Shown here: positions 16,264 through 23,208 of the stretch, one piece after another
Position numbering within the stretch: position 1 is the stretch's first letter
Layout of the letters: each line of letters starts with the position of its first letter
From: Chromatiales bacterium
GTDB taxonomy: Bacteria; Pseudomonadota; Gammaproteobacteria; Steroidobacterales; GCA-2729495
Direction of reading: 5' to 3'
Assembly (NCBI GenBank): GCA_024234935.1
Contig: JACKNI010000006.1
Location: 62,001-126,000 of the forward strand
Length of the DNA stretch: 64,000 bases
The notes under the pieces: model-generated
Told to the model about the DNA's origin: nothing
Seen by the model: only the letters and a program-made list of their open reading frames with translations
Database searches by the model: none
Made by a program: the position numbers and the translations under genes

Positions 16264-16776
16264 ATGTCCGGTCGCCTGAACAGTTTTTCGCCAGTCTCCC
16301 GTGCCGATGCCCGTGTGCTGGTCCTCGGCTCCATGCCGGGCGTGGCCTCACTGACGGCAGGGCAGTACTACGCGCAGCCGCAAAACGTGTTCTGGCAGAT
16401 CATCGAGCAGCTTTATGGCATCGACCGCCGGGCACCTTACGGAGAGCGACTGGAGGCCCTGATTGCCCACCGCGTGGCGCTCTGGGACGTGCTCGAATCC
16501 TGTCAGCGTCCGGGCAGCCTCGATTCGAACATCCGGCGTTCATCGGCGCTGCCCAACGATTTCGTGCGGTTCTTTGTGCGCCATCCACAGATCTGCGCAG
16601 TGTTCTTCAATGGCAAGACCGCGGCCGAGCTTTATCGTCGCCTCGTGTTGCCGACGCTTGCTGTCCGGTTTCCGGACTTGCGTTATGCCACCCTGCCATC
16701 CACAAGTCCGGCCAATGCCGGCATCACGCCGGCCGACAAGCTGGCGGCGTGGCGCGCGATCTCGCACCTCGCCTGA
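16264..16776 (+). CDS. DNA-deoxyinosine glycosylase (hypoxanthine-DNA glycosylase)
   Basis: A 170-residue member of the uracil-DNA glycosylase superfamily, family 6 type. The first catalytic motif appears as VLGSMPGVASLTAGQYYAQPQNVFW and the second as LPSTSPANAGI. Members excise hypoxanthine produced by adenine deamination, starting base-excision repair. Length and motifs match the family. Nitrosative chemistry deaminates adenine, so its position beside the NsrR/NorZ block may be functional. It is divergent from the OsmC gene with 78 bp between the starts. Confidence 0.9.
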   Translation: MSGRLNSFSPVSRADARVLVLGSMPGVASLTAGQYYAQPQNVFWQIIEQLYGIDRRAPYGERLEALIAHRVALWDVLESCQRPGSLDSNIRRSSALPNDFVRFFVRHPQICAVFFNGKTAAELYRRLVLPTLAVRFPDLRYATLPSTSPANAGITPADKLAAWRAISHLA

Positions 16777-16825
16777 AGCGAGCGGGCATTTTGTCAGCCA
16801 TCCCGAATCTGTACCCTTGCCACCC

Positions 16826-18370
16826 GTGAACCCGAACGAGCAAGCTGAAAGCCGCAAGCTGCTGCACGAGGCGATGTCCCTGCACCGGGCCGGCCGCATC
16901 GAAGCCGCGGATGAGTGCTATGCGCGATTCCTTGCGGTCGAGCCGCAGCACGCGCAGGCACTGCGTCTGCGCGGCGTGCTGTTGCGCGAGCAGGGCGATG
17001 CCGGCACCGCGCTCGCGCTGCTGCAGCAGGCCTGCGCTGCGGCACCTGATGATGCGGAAGCCGCCGCCGAACTCGGTCTCTGTCATCTGGCGACCGGTGA
17101 GTTGCTGCAGGCGGAAAAAGCGCTGCGCGAAGCGGTGCGTCTTGCCCCCGATCACCTGCGGGCACTGGCGAATCTCGGCGCGCTGCTGCAATACCGGGGC
17201 CATGTCGATGCGGCCGTCGACTGTCATCGCCGTGCCCTGGCGCTGGATCCCGACGATATCGAGGTGCGCTGCAACCTGATCAATACCCTGCTGGAAGCGG
17301 GGCGTGGTGTCGAGGCGCTGGCCGAAAGCGATGCCGCGCTGAAGGACTGGCCCGGCCGGGCGCTCCTGCTGGTCGCGCGCGGCGCGGTACTTTGCGGCAT
17401 CGAACGCTATGCGGAGGCTGTTGCGGACCTCGAGCGCGCGCTGAAGATCCAGCCGGCCGATGACATGGCGCTGATCAACCTCGGTCTCGCACGGCGCATG
17501 CTCGGCGAGCATGAAGCGGCAATCGCGATCCTGCACACCGCGGTGCGCATCAATCCGGACAATGCACGTGCCACGGCTGATCTCGCCAACCTGCTGGCGG
17601 CTCACGACCAGATGGGCGCCGCGCTGTCGCTGTGTGAAACGTTTCTTCGCCGTCATCCGGGTGAATGCCTGGTGCTGACGGTGTATGCCTACGCGCTGCG
17701 CGATGCCGGTCGCGCCGATGAGGCGCGACAGATCCTCGACCTGGAGCACTGCGTGCGGGTCATCGAGCCTGTGGTGCCGGCGGGATTTGCCGATCTCGCT
17801 GACTTCAATGCGCAGCTTGCCCGCTGCATCACGAACGATCCCTCGTTGAACGCCAACCCGCTCGGCAAGTCGACGCGGCTCGGCGGCCAGACGGGCGAGC
17901 TCGATCTGGATGCGCATCCGGCGCTCTCCGCACTGCGTGAGCTGATCAATACGGCCGTCCGCGACAGTGCCGAATACTTCAGACGCACAGGTCTCGCCAC
18001 ACATCCGATGATGGCGCGCGCATCCGATCGCTGGACGCTGCGGGTCTGGGGTACCGTGCTCGGGCCGGGTGGGCACCAGGCACCGCACATGCATCCGCTG
18101 GGCTGGCTGAGCGGTGCGTACTATGTGCGTGTACCGCAGGACATGCAGCCGCTGCCGGATGCAGCCGATTCACGATCGATTGCCGGCGCGCTGGAGTTCA
18201 GCCGCCCGCCGGAGCGCCTGCTGGTGCGGGCGCCGGCCGAGCTGCGCGTGGTCGCACCGCGGGAGGGCCGGCTTGCGCTGTTCCCGTCGGCCTTCTATCA
18301 CCGCACCATTCCGTTTACTTCCGGCGAAAAGCGCATCAGCATTGCCTTCGATGCAATGCCGGTGAGATGA
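16826..18370 (+). CDS. TPR protein with C-terminal 2OG-Fe(II) oxygenase domain
   Basis: A roughly 514-residue protein. About nine tetratricopeptide repeats fill residues 1-320, with phrases such as ALRLRGVLLREQGDAGTALALLQQA and ALANLGALLQYRGHVDAAVDCHRRAL. The C-terminal ~190 residues form a 2-oxoglutarate oxygenase-like domain: PHMHPLGWLSGAYYV carries the proximal iron His, FYHRTIPF the distal His and GEKRISIAFD the 2OG-binding Arg. I use the GTG at 16826; no ribosome-binding site is convincing and the true start may be a few codons away. Such proteins probably hydroxylate protein or peptide targets recruited by the TPRs. Substrate unknown. It follows the glycosylase by 49 bp. Confidence 0.82.
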   Translation: MNPNEQAESRKLLHEAMSLHRAGRIEAADECYARFLAVEPQHAQALRLRGVLLREQGDAGTALALLQQACAAAPDDAEAAAELGLCHLATGELLQAEKALREAVRLAPDHLRALANLGALLQYRGHVDAAVDCHRRALALDPDDIEVRCNLINTLLEAGRGVEALAESDAALKDWPGRALLLVARGAVLCGIERYAEAVADLERALKIQPADDMALINLGLARRMLGEHEAAIAILHTAVRINPDNARATADLANLLAAHDQMGAALSLCETFLRRHPGECLVLTVYAYALRDAGRADEARQILDLEHCVRVIEPVVPAGFADLADFNAQLARCITNDPSLNANPLGKSTRLGGQTGELDLDAHPALSALRELINTAVRDSAEYFRRTGLATHPMMARASDRWTLRVWGTVLGPGGHQAPHMHPLGWLSGAYYVRVPQDMQPLPDAADSRSIAGALEFSRPPERLLVRAPAELRVVAPREGRLALFPSAFYHRTIPFTSGEKRISIAFDAMPVR

Positions 18371-18376
18371 GGGCTG

Positions 18377-19183
18377 ATGATGCGTAGAACTCTGCACGCC
18401 GTCCTGATGGCAGCCGGCAGCGTATTGCTGCTGGCGGGCTGCGCCACACAGCCGGTCGCTCCCCGACCATCCGCAACGACGAAGCCGGTCGAACTGATTC
18501 TGGTCGCCGGCGCATCGGGGCGCGCCGGCCACTTCGTCGTGGAGCATTTGCGCGAGGAGGGGGTCGCTTTCAGGGCCATGACGCGCAGTCGTGAGGAAGC
18601 GATGAAGCGTCTGGGGCCGGCCTTTGCCGACGTCGACTGGGTGGAATGCGATGTGCGCGATGCGGCCCAGGTGGCGGCTGCGATGCGCGGCGTGACGGAA
18701 GTCATCAGCGTCATCGGTGCCAACCAGATCACCGGCCCGAACAGCGCCGAGTTTGTCGATTACGGTGGCGTGAAGAACCTGGTCGATGCAGCGCTGGCGC
18801 AGAAGGTCAGGCACTTCGTGCTGCTGACAGCGATCGGTGTGACCGATCCCGATCACCCGTTCAACAAGGCGACCAAAGGGGCGCTGGGCTGGCGGCTCAA
18901 GGGTGAGGACTATCTGCGCGCCAGCGGCCTGAGCTACACCATCGTCAGGCCGGGCGGACTGGTCAACGACCCGGCCGGCCAAAAAGGGCTGCGTATCGAA
19001 CAGGGTGACCACTGGCGGCCGCTGCTGCGTAGTACCCTGTCCCGCGATGACCTGGCGCTGGTGCTGATCGAGTCCTTGCGTAATCCGGCCGCCCGCCGCA
19101 CGACCTTTGAACTGGTCAACGATCCCGAAGCCGCCCCAGGCGCCTGGCGCGAGACCTTTTCGAGCCTCCGGCCCGATCCTTAA
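18377..19183 (+). CDS. Lipoprotein with NAD(P)-binding (atypical SDR, NmrA-like) domain
   Basis: A 268-residue protein with a lipoprotein signal (VLLLAGCAT, lipidated Cys22) followed by a Rossmann domain: VAGASGRAGHFVVEHL is the nucleotide-binding loop, then DVDWVECDVRD, VTEVISVIGAN, and YTIVRPGGL near the C-terminus, as in atypical SDR/NmrA-like proteins. ATG at 18377 or 18380; GAGGG precedes both. NAD(P) is scarce outside the cytoplasm, so a lipidated Rossmann protein is odd. The signal may be a membrane anchor retained on the inner face, or the cofactor site may be structural. It follows the TPR/oxygenase gene by six bases, so probably co-transcribed. Confidence 0.78.
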   Translation: MMRRTLHAVLMAAGSVLLLAGCATQPVAPRPSATTKPVELILVAGASGRAGHFVVEHLREEGVAFRAMTRSREEAMKRLGPAFADVDWVECDVRDAAQVAAAMRGVTEVISVIGANQITGPNSAEFVDYGGVKNLVDAALAQKVRHFVLLTAIGVTDPDHPFNKATKGALGWRLKGEDYLRASGLSYTIVRPGGLVNDPAGQKGLRIEQGDHWRPLLRSTLSRDDLALVLIESLRNPAARRTTFELVNDPEAAPGAWRETFSSLRPDP

Positions 19184-19193
19184 GAACTCTTAA
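19180..19193. repeat. Short perfect palindrome at the start of the 19.2-19.7 kb gene-free stretch
   Basis: TTAAGA-AC-TCTTAA is a perfect inverted repeat overlapping the stop codon of the lipoprotein gene. It may belong to the promoter or operator of the hairpin-rich RNA candidate that follows. Confidence 0.3.
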
Positions 19194-19666
19194 CTTGCAC
19201 GCAAGGCTCCCGCGAGGGGGCCGGGTCCACCATGACAACCGTCGTCCCGGGAGACACCCCTCACGGGACGACAGGCAAGCCGAAGGAGCGGCAGCAAGTA
19301 ACAGTCGGGTGGCACCGGTGGGTTGAAAGAAGTCGTAACCTGGCTTTCCCCCCCCTGTACAGGCAAGGCTTTAGTACTGACGACCTGCCGGTGTCACCAG
19401 ACAGTCGCTTGAGGCCGCCTCCCTCCGGTGTGGTAGCTGAACCGGACCTCCCCGGTATGGGGAGCAAGTGTTACGGCGGGGTTGTTGGCGATACGGCGTG
19501 TCGGAATGCAGCGGTCATTTGTGTGCTCTGAATGGCGTGCTCGCTGGACGAACCCGGGTTGGACAGCCTCGCCGAACCTTCCTCGACTTTTCAGCACCGT
19601 TGTTTCCGTTGTCGTGAAGTTCAGAAAGGGGGTCTGCCAGACGGGCAGGCCCCCTTTTCTGTTTTT
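19194..19666 (+). ncRNA. Candidate structured RNA upstream of degQ, ending in a strong terminator
   Basis: About 500 bases between the lipoprotein gene and degQ hold no credible gene. The plus strand instead shows several stable hairpins: CTTGC/GCAAG just after the start; GTCGTCCCG (19241-19249) with CGGGACGAC (19264-19272); TCCGGT (19423-19428) with ACCGGA (19440-19445); CTCCCC (19447-19452) with GGGGAG (19458-19463). The last element is a Rho-independent terminator 20 bases before the degQ start. This is either a stand-alone small RNA of roughly 470 bases or a long degQ leader with an attenuator. It does not match tmRNA, RNase P RNA, 6S or a riboswitch that I recognise. A 99-codon open frame from 19232 resembles nothing and I do not call it. 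Confidence 0.45.
19628..19666 (+). terminator. Strong Rho-independent terminator just upstream of degQ
   Basis: GGGGGTCTGCC (19628-19638) pairs with GGCAGGCCCCC (19644-19654), an 11-bp stem with one G-U pair and a five-base loop, followed by TTTTCTGTTTTT. The degQ ribosome-binding site GAGGAG begins only nine bases later, so transcription of degQ either starts downstream of it or reads through it. Confidence 0.8.
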
Positions 19667-19686
19667 GAATTTTGAGGAGATCGTCG

Positions 19687-21120
19687 ATGGCTGTTTCCAG
19701 GTCCGGTAGATCCGTCGGAGCGCTGCTGCTCGCGGCAGCATTGTTTTACGGGCCGCTGGCGCAGGCTGATCTGCCTGACTTCAAGCCGATCATCCGCAGC
19801 AACCAGGCCAGTGTGGTCAACATCAGCACCACCCAGGACATGAAGAACGTTGCGGCGGCGCAAGGCCGTGGTCCGCAGTTTTTCGGGCCGCCGGGCATGC
19901 CGCCCGGAATGCCGCCCGGCATGGAGGAATTTTTCCGTCACTTCCGCGGCATGCCGATGCCTGAACCGCGTGAGGCGCGCTCGCTGGGTTCCGGCTTCAT
20001 CATTTCCGCCGACGGCGAGATTCTGACCAACGCGCATGTGGTCGATGGTGCCGACTCGATCATCGTCAAGCTGTCCGACAACAGCGAAAAGCCCGCCAGG
20101 CTCATCGGGCTGGACAAGGCCTCCGATGTCGCCCTGCTGAAGATCGACGCCAGCGGTCTTCCGGCCGTGAAGCTCGGCGACTCATCAAGCGTGGAGGTGG
20201 GCGACTGGGTGCTGGCCATCGGTTCGCCCTTCGGTCTGGAACACTCGGTCACGCAGGGCATCGTCAGCGCAATCGGCCGCAGCCTGCCGGATGGCAATTA
20301 CGTGCCTTTCATACAGACAGACGTTGCCGTGAATCCCGGCAACTCTGGCGGTCCGCTGTTCAATCTGCGCGGCGAGGTCGTGGGCATCAACTCGCAGATC
20401 TACAGTCGCAGCGGCGGCTACATGGGCCTGTCGTTTGCCATACCGGTCAACGTTGCCAGCAATGTGGCGCGCCAGCTCGCGGCCAATGGCCGGGTCGAGC
20501 GGGGCTGGCTGGGCGTCGGGATCCAGGGCGTGAATGGCGAGCTGGCGAAGTCTTTTGGTCTGGCAAAGCCCGCCGGTGCGCTGGTGGGGCAGGTCGACAA
20601 GAGCGGGCCGGCGGCTCGCGCGGGCCTCAAGCCCGGTGATGTGATTCTCGAGTTCAATGGCCACAAGCTGGCACAGCATGGAGATCTGCCGCCGCTGGTC
20701 GGTGAAACCGCGCCGGGCACGACCGTCACCCTGAAAGTCTGGCGGGACAAGGCGGTACGCACCATTCCGGTCACCGTTGCGCGCCTGAAGTCTGATGACG
20801 ACGAGGTGGTCGCTGCAAACGCCACGACCGACAAGGTGCCCGGTGTGCTGAATATCCAGGTCGTGGCCCTGACGCCGGAGCAACGCGAGGAATCAGGTGT
20901 GGAATCCGGCGGTGTACTGGTGGTGCGTGTGGCCGATGGTCCGGCGGCACGGGCAGGCCTCAGTCGGGGCGACATCATCCTCAGGCTGGGCAGTCGCGAT
21001 GTCGACAGCCCGGAGCAGCTGGCCGGGCTGGCAAAGAAGCTGCCCAAAGGACAGCCTGTGCCGCTGCTGGTACAGCGTGATGAGGCGCGACTGTTCCTGC
21101 CGCTGACGATTACCGGCTGA
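19687..21120 (+). CDS. degQ: DegQ/MucD-type periplasmic serine protease
   Basis: A 477-residue HtrA-family protease/chaperone of the periplasm. It has a signal peptide (LLLAAALFYGPLAQA), then a trypsin-like domain with the catalytic triad in ILTNAHVVDG (His), KASDVALLKI (Asp) and NPGNSGGPLF (Ser), and two PDZ domains beginning about residues 275 and 385. The insert GPPGMPPGMPPGM is a Pro/Gly/Met-rich LA-loop-like segment. ATG at 19687 follows GAGGAG. It is followed by a response regulator and kinase, a common arrangement for envelope stress control. An inter-gene hairpin after it may set the ratio between protease and regulator. Confidence 0.94.
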   Translation: MAVSRSGRSVGALLLAAALFYGPLAQADLPDFKPIIRSNQASVVNISTTQDMKNVAAAQGRGPQFFGPPGMPPGMPPGMEEFFRHFRGMPMPEPREARSLGSGFIISADGEILTNAHVVDGADSIIVKLSDNSEKPARLIGLDKASDVALLKIDASGLPAVKLGDSSSVEVGDWVLAIGSPFGLEHSVTQGIVSAIGRSLPDGNYVPFIQTDVAVNPGNSGGPLFNLRGEVVGINSQIYSRSGGYMGLSFAIPVNVASNVARQLAANGRVERGWLGVGIQGVNGELAKSFGLAKPAGALVGQVDKSGPAARAGLKPGDVILEFNGHKLAQHGDLPPLVGETAPGTTVTLKVWRDKAVRTIPVTVARLKSDDDEVVAANATTDKVPGVLNIQVVALTPEQREESGVESGGVLVVRVADGPAARAGLSRGDIILRLGSRDVDSPEQLAGLAKKLPKGQPVPLLVQRDEARLFLPLTITG

Positions 21121-21124
21121 AGGC

Positions 21125-21162
21125 GGCAGACGCCCCGTGGCAGGCACTGCGGGGTGTCTGCC
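21125..21162 (+). terminator. Intercistronic hairpin between degQ and the response regulator gene
   Basis: GGCAGACGCCCCG (21125-21137) pairs with CGGGGTGTCTGCC (21150-21162): a 13-bp stem with a single G-U pair and a 12-base loop, four bases after the degQ stop. No T-tract follows, so it may act as a partial or Rho-dependent terminator or as an mRNA-stabilising element that raises degQ over the downstream regulators. Confidence 0.5.
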
Positions 21163-21177
21163 TGCTAGGATTGCGGC

Positions 21178-21855
21178 ATGCATCTCCTGCTCATCGAAGA
21201 CGATCGTGATGCCGCCGGATATCTCGTCAAGGCGCTGACCGAAGCGGGCTATCAGGTCGACCACGCCGTTGATGGCCGCGACGGCCTGTTTCACGCGACG
21301 GAACACAGCTATGACGGCATCATCGCTGATCGCATGCTGCCGCACCTCGATGGCCTGACGGTCATCGAGGTCCTGCGCAAGCAGGGCAATCGCACGCCGG
21401 TGTTGATTCTTTCCGCGCTGGGTTCGGTGGATCATCGCGTCGAGGGCTTGCGCGCCGGTGGCGACGACTATCTGACCAAGCCCTTTGCGCTGTCCGAACT
21501 TCTGGCGCGGATCGAGGCACTGCTGCGCCGCGGTCAGGTGGCGCCGGCCCCCGAAATGAAGCTGCGCCTCGCCGATCTTGAAATGGACATCCTGGCGCGG
21601 ACGGTCACCCGTGCCGGGCGGCGCATCGAACTGACCGCGCGCGAGTTCAAGCTGCTCGAATATCTCCTGCGTCGTACCGGGCAGGTCGTGACGCGCACCA
21701 TGCTGCTCGAAGGGGTATGGGATCTGCATTTCGATCCGCAGACCAACGTGATCGATGTGCACATGAGCCGGCTGCGCCAGGCGGTGGACCGGGACTTCGA
21801 CCGGCCGTTGATCCACACCGTGCGCGGCGCAGGCTACATGGTTCGAGCGGACTGA
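21178..21855 (+). CDS. OmpR/PhoB-family response regulator
   Basis: A 225-residue regulator. The receiver domain (1-118) has the acidic pocket in LLIEDDRDA, the phospho-acceptor Asp in GIIADRMLPHLDG and the conserved Lys in YLTKPFAL. The C-terminal winged helix (about 128-223) ends in NVIDVHMSRLRQAVDRDFDRPLIHTVRGAGYMVRAD, the standard OmpR-class signature. It abuts the kinase gene with no gap. The location after degQ suggests control of envelope stress or protein quality genes, by analogy with CpxR-type systems; I see no diagnostic operator. Confidence 0.93.
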   Translation: MHLLLIEDDRDAAGYLVKALTEAGYQVDHAVDGRDGLFHATEHSYDGIIADRMLPHLDGLTVIEVLRKQGNRTPVLILSALGSVDHRVEGLRAGGDDYLTKPFALSELLARIEALLRRGQVAPAPEMKLRLADLEMDILARTVTRAGRRIELTAREFKLLEYLLRRTGQVVTRTMLLEGVWDLHFDPQTNVIDVHMSRLRQAVDRDFDRPLIHTVRGAGYMVRAD

Positions 21856-23208
21856 GTGCGTACCTCCGCACTGCGATTGTCGGTGGTATACGCGGCGATC
21901 TTTGCCGCCGCGCTGCTGGCCCTGGTCTTCGTCATCTATCTGCTCACCACGCGCTTCATCGATACGGAAGTCGATGTAACCATCGAGCGCGATGCCGCGG
22001 GCTTTCTCGAAGCCTACGCGCGGGGCGGGGTCCGCACGCTGGCGGCAGAGCTGAATCTGCGTGCCGAAAACTGGAGCCGGACCAACGCGATCTATCTGCT
22101 CACCGATTCACAGGGCTATGTGCTGGCCGGCAATCTCCCGGCCTGGCCGACGGTGCACCGCGACGGCGGGCCCTGGGTGGATTTCGTGATTTCGGTACAG
22201 GAAGCCGGTGTGGAAATCGAACGGCCGATACGTGCGATGGTGCTGGAACCGGCGCCCGGCCTGCGCTTCATGGTCGGCACCGATCTGAGCGAGCGCCATG
22301 CCCTGGTGCGGCGCTTTGCCGTTGCAGCCGGTGTGGGCAGTCTGCTGGTGACGATCCTCGCGCTGGGTATCGGCTACCGGCAGAGTCAGCGCATCCTCGC
22401 GCGGGTCGCTGACGTGAGCCGCAGTTGTGCGGAAATTCTCGGCGGCAACCTGTCGCGCCGTCTGCCGGTGGTGGGTGCGGAAGATGAGTTCGACACGCTG
22501 GCAGGCGAGGTGAACGCGCTGCTCGCGCGTCTCGCGCGTACCACGGAAATCCTGCGTGCCTCGCTGCACAGCGCTGCCCATGATTTGCGCAGTCCGATGC
22601 ACCGCATGCGTCTGCGCATGGAGCGGGCGCTTGCCGATCCGGTGGCCGGTGCGTCCCGTGAAACGGTGGAGGTGACGCTGCAGGATCTCGATCACATGCA
22701 GCGCGTGCTCACGGCGCTGCTGCAGATTGCCGAAGCGGAAAGCGGTGCGGTGGGTGCGCGTCCGGAAGCAGTGGCCATGGACGTGCTGCTCGCCGAGCTG
22801 GTCGAGCTCTACCAGCCGCAGGCGGAACAGCAGGGTATCGCGCTGGGCGTGTCCGCGGAGCCCGACAGGCAGGTCATGGGGCACCGTCAGCTGCTCGCGC
22901 AGGCGGTCGCCAACCTGATCGACAATGCGCTCAAGTTCACGCCGGCAGGTGGCGGCGTGCAGCTTGCCGCCCATGCTGATGGCGCCCGTCTCGTGCTCAC
23001 GGTTGCCGATACCGGGCCGGGCATACCCGCCGACGAGCGTGGCCGTGCCATCGAACCCTTTGTCCGGCTGAACGAAACACCCTCGCGCGACGGGTCCGGG
23101 CTGGGTTTGAGCCTTGCGGCTGCCGTTGCAAGACTGCATGGCGGCAGTCTGCGCCTCGAGGACAATCAGCCCGGCCTGCTGGTGACCATGGACCTGCCGC
23201 TCGTCTAG
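21856..23208 (+). CDS. Two-component sensor histidine kinase
   Basis: A 450-residue membrane kinase beginning with GTG immediately after the regulator's stop. TM1 is at about residues 8-34, a periplasmic sensor domain of about 120 residues follows, and TM2 is near 157-175. Then come HAMP, the phospho-acceptor His in HSAAHDLRSPMHRMRL, and an ATPase domain with NLIDNALKFTP (N box), DTGPGIP (G1) and GSGLGLSLAAAV (G2). All catalytic boxes are intact. Its partner is clearly the upstream regulator. The stop codon shares the four bases CTAG with the stop of the convergent ATPase gene. Confidence 0.93.
   Translation: MRTSALRLSVVYAAIFAAALLALVFVIYLLTTRFIDTEVDVTIERDAAGFLEAYARGGVRTLAAELNLRAENWSRTNAIYLLTDSQGYVLAGNLPAWPTVHRDGGPWVDFVISVQEAGVEIERPIRAMVLEPAPGLRFMVGTDLSERHALVRRFAVAAGVGSLLVTILALGIGYRQSQRILARVADVSRSCAEILGGNLSRRLPVVGAEDEFDTLAGEVNALLARLARTTEILRASLHSAAHDLRSPMHRMRLRMERALADPVAGASRETVEVTLQDLDHMQRVLTALLQIAEAESGAVGARPEAVAMDVLLAELVELYQPQAEQQGIALGVSAEPDRQVMGHRQLLAQAVANLIDNALKFTPAGGGVQLAAHADGARLVLTVADTGPGIPADERGRAIEPFVRLNETPSRDGSGLGLSLAAAVARLHGGSLRLEDNQPGLLVTMDLPLV

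Noticed and set aside
19328..19345. GAAGTCGTAAC resembling the 3' end of 16S rRNA
   Set aside because: Only 11 bases match; no other 16S sequence is around it, so it is coincidence.
19395..19407. ACCAGACAGTCGC resembling the 5' end of RNase P RNA
   Set aside because: The universally conserved RNase P core (GAGGAAAGTCCGG and the ACAG-containing loops) is missing downstream on either strand.
19232..19531. 99-codon open frame in the hairpin-rich gap
   Set aside because: No family resemblance, no good ribosome-binding site, and it runs through several strong stems; RNA structure is the better explanation.
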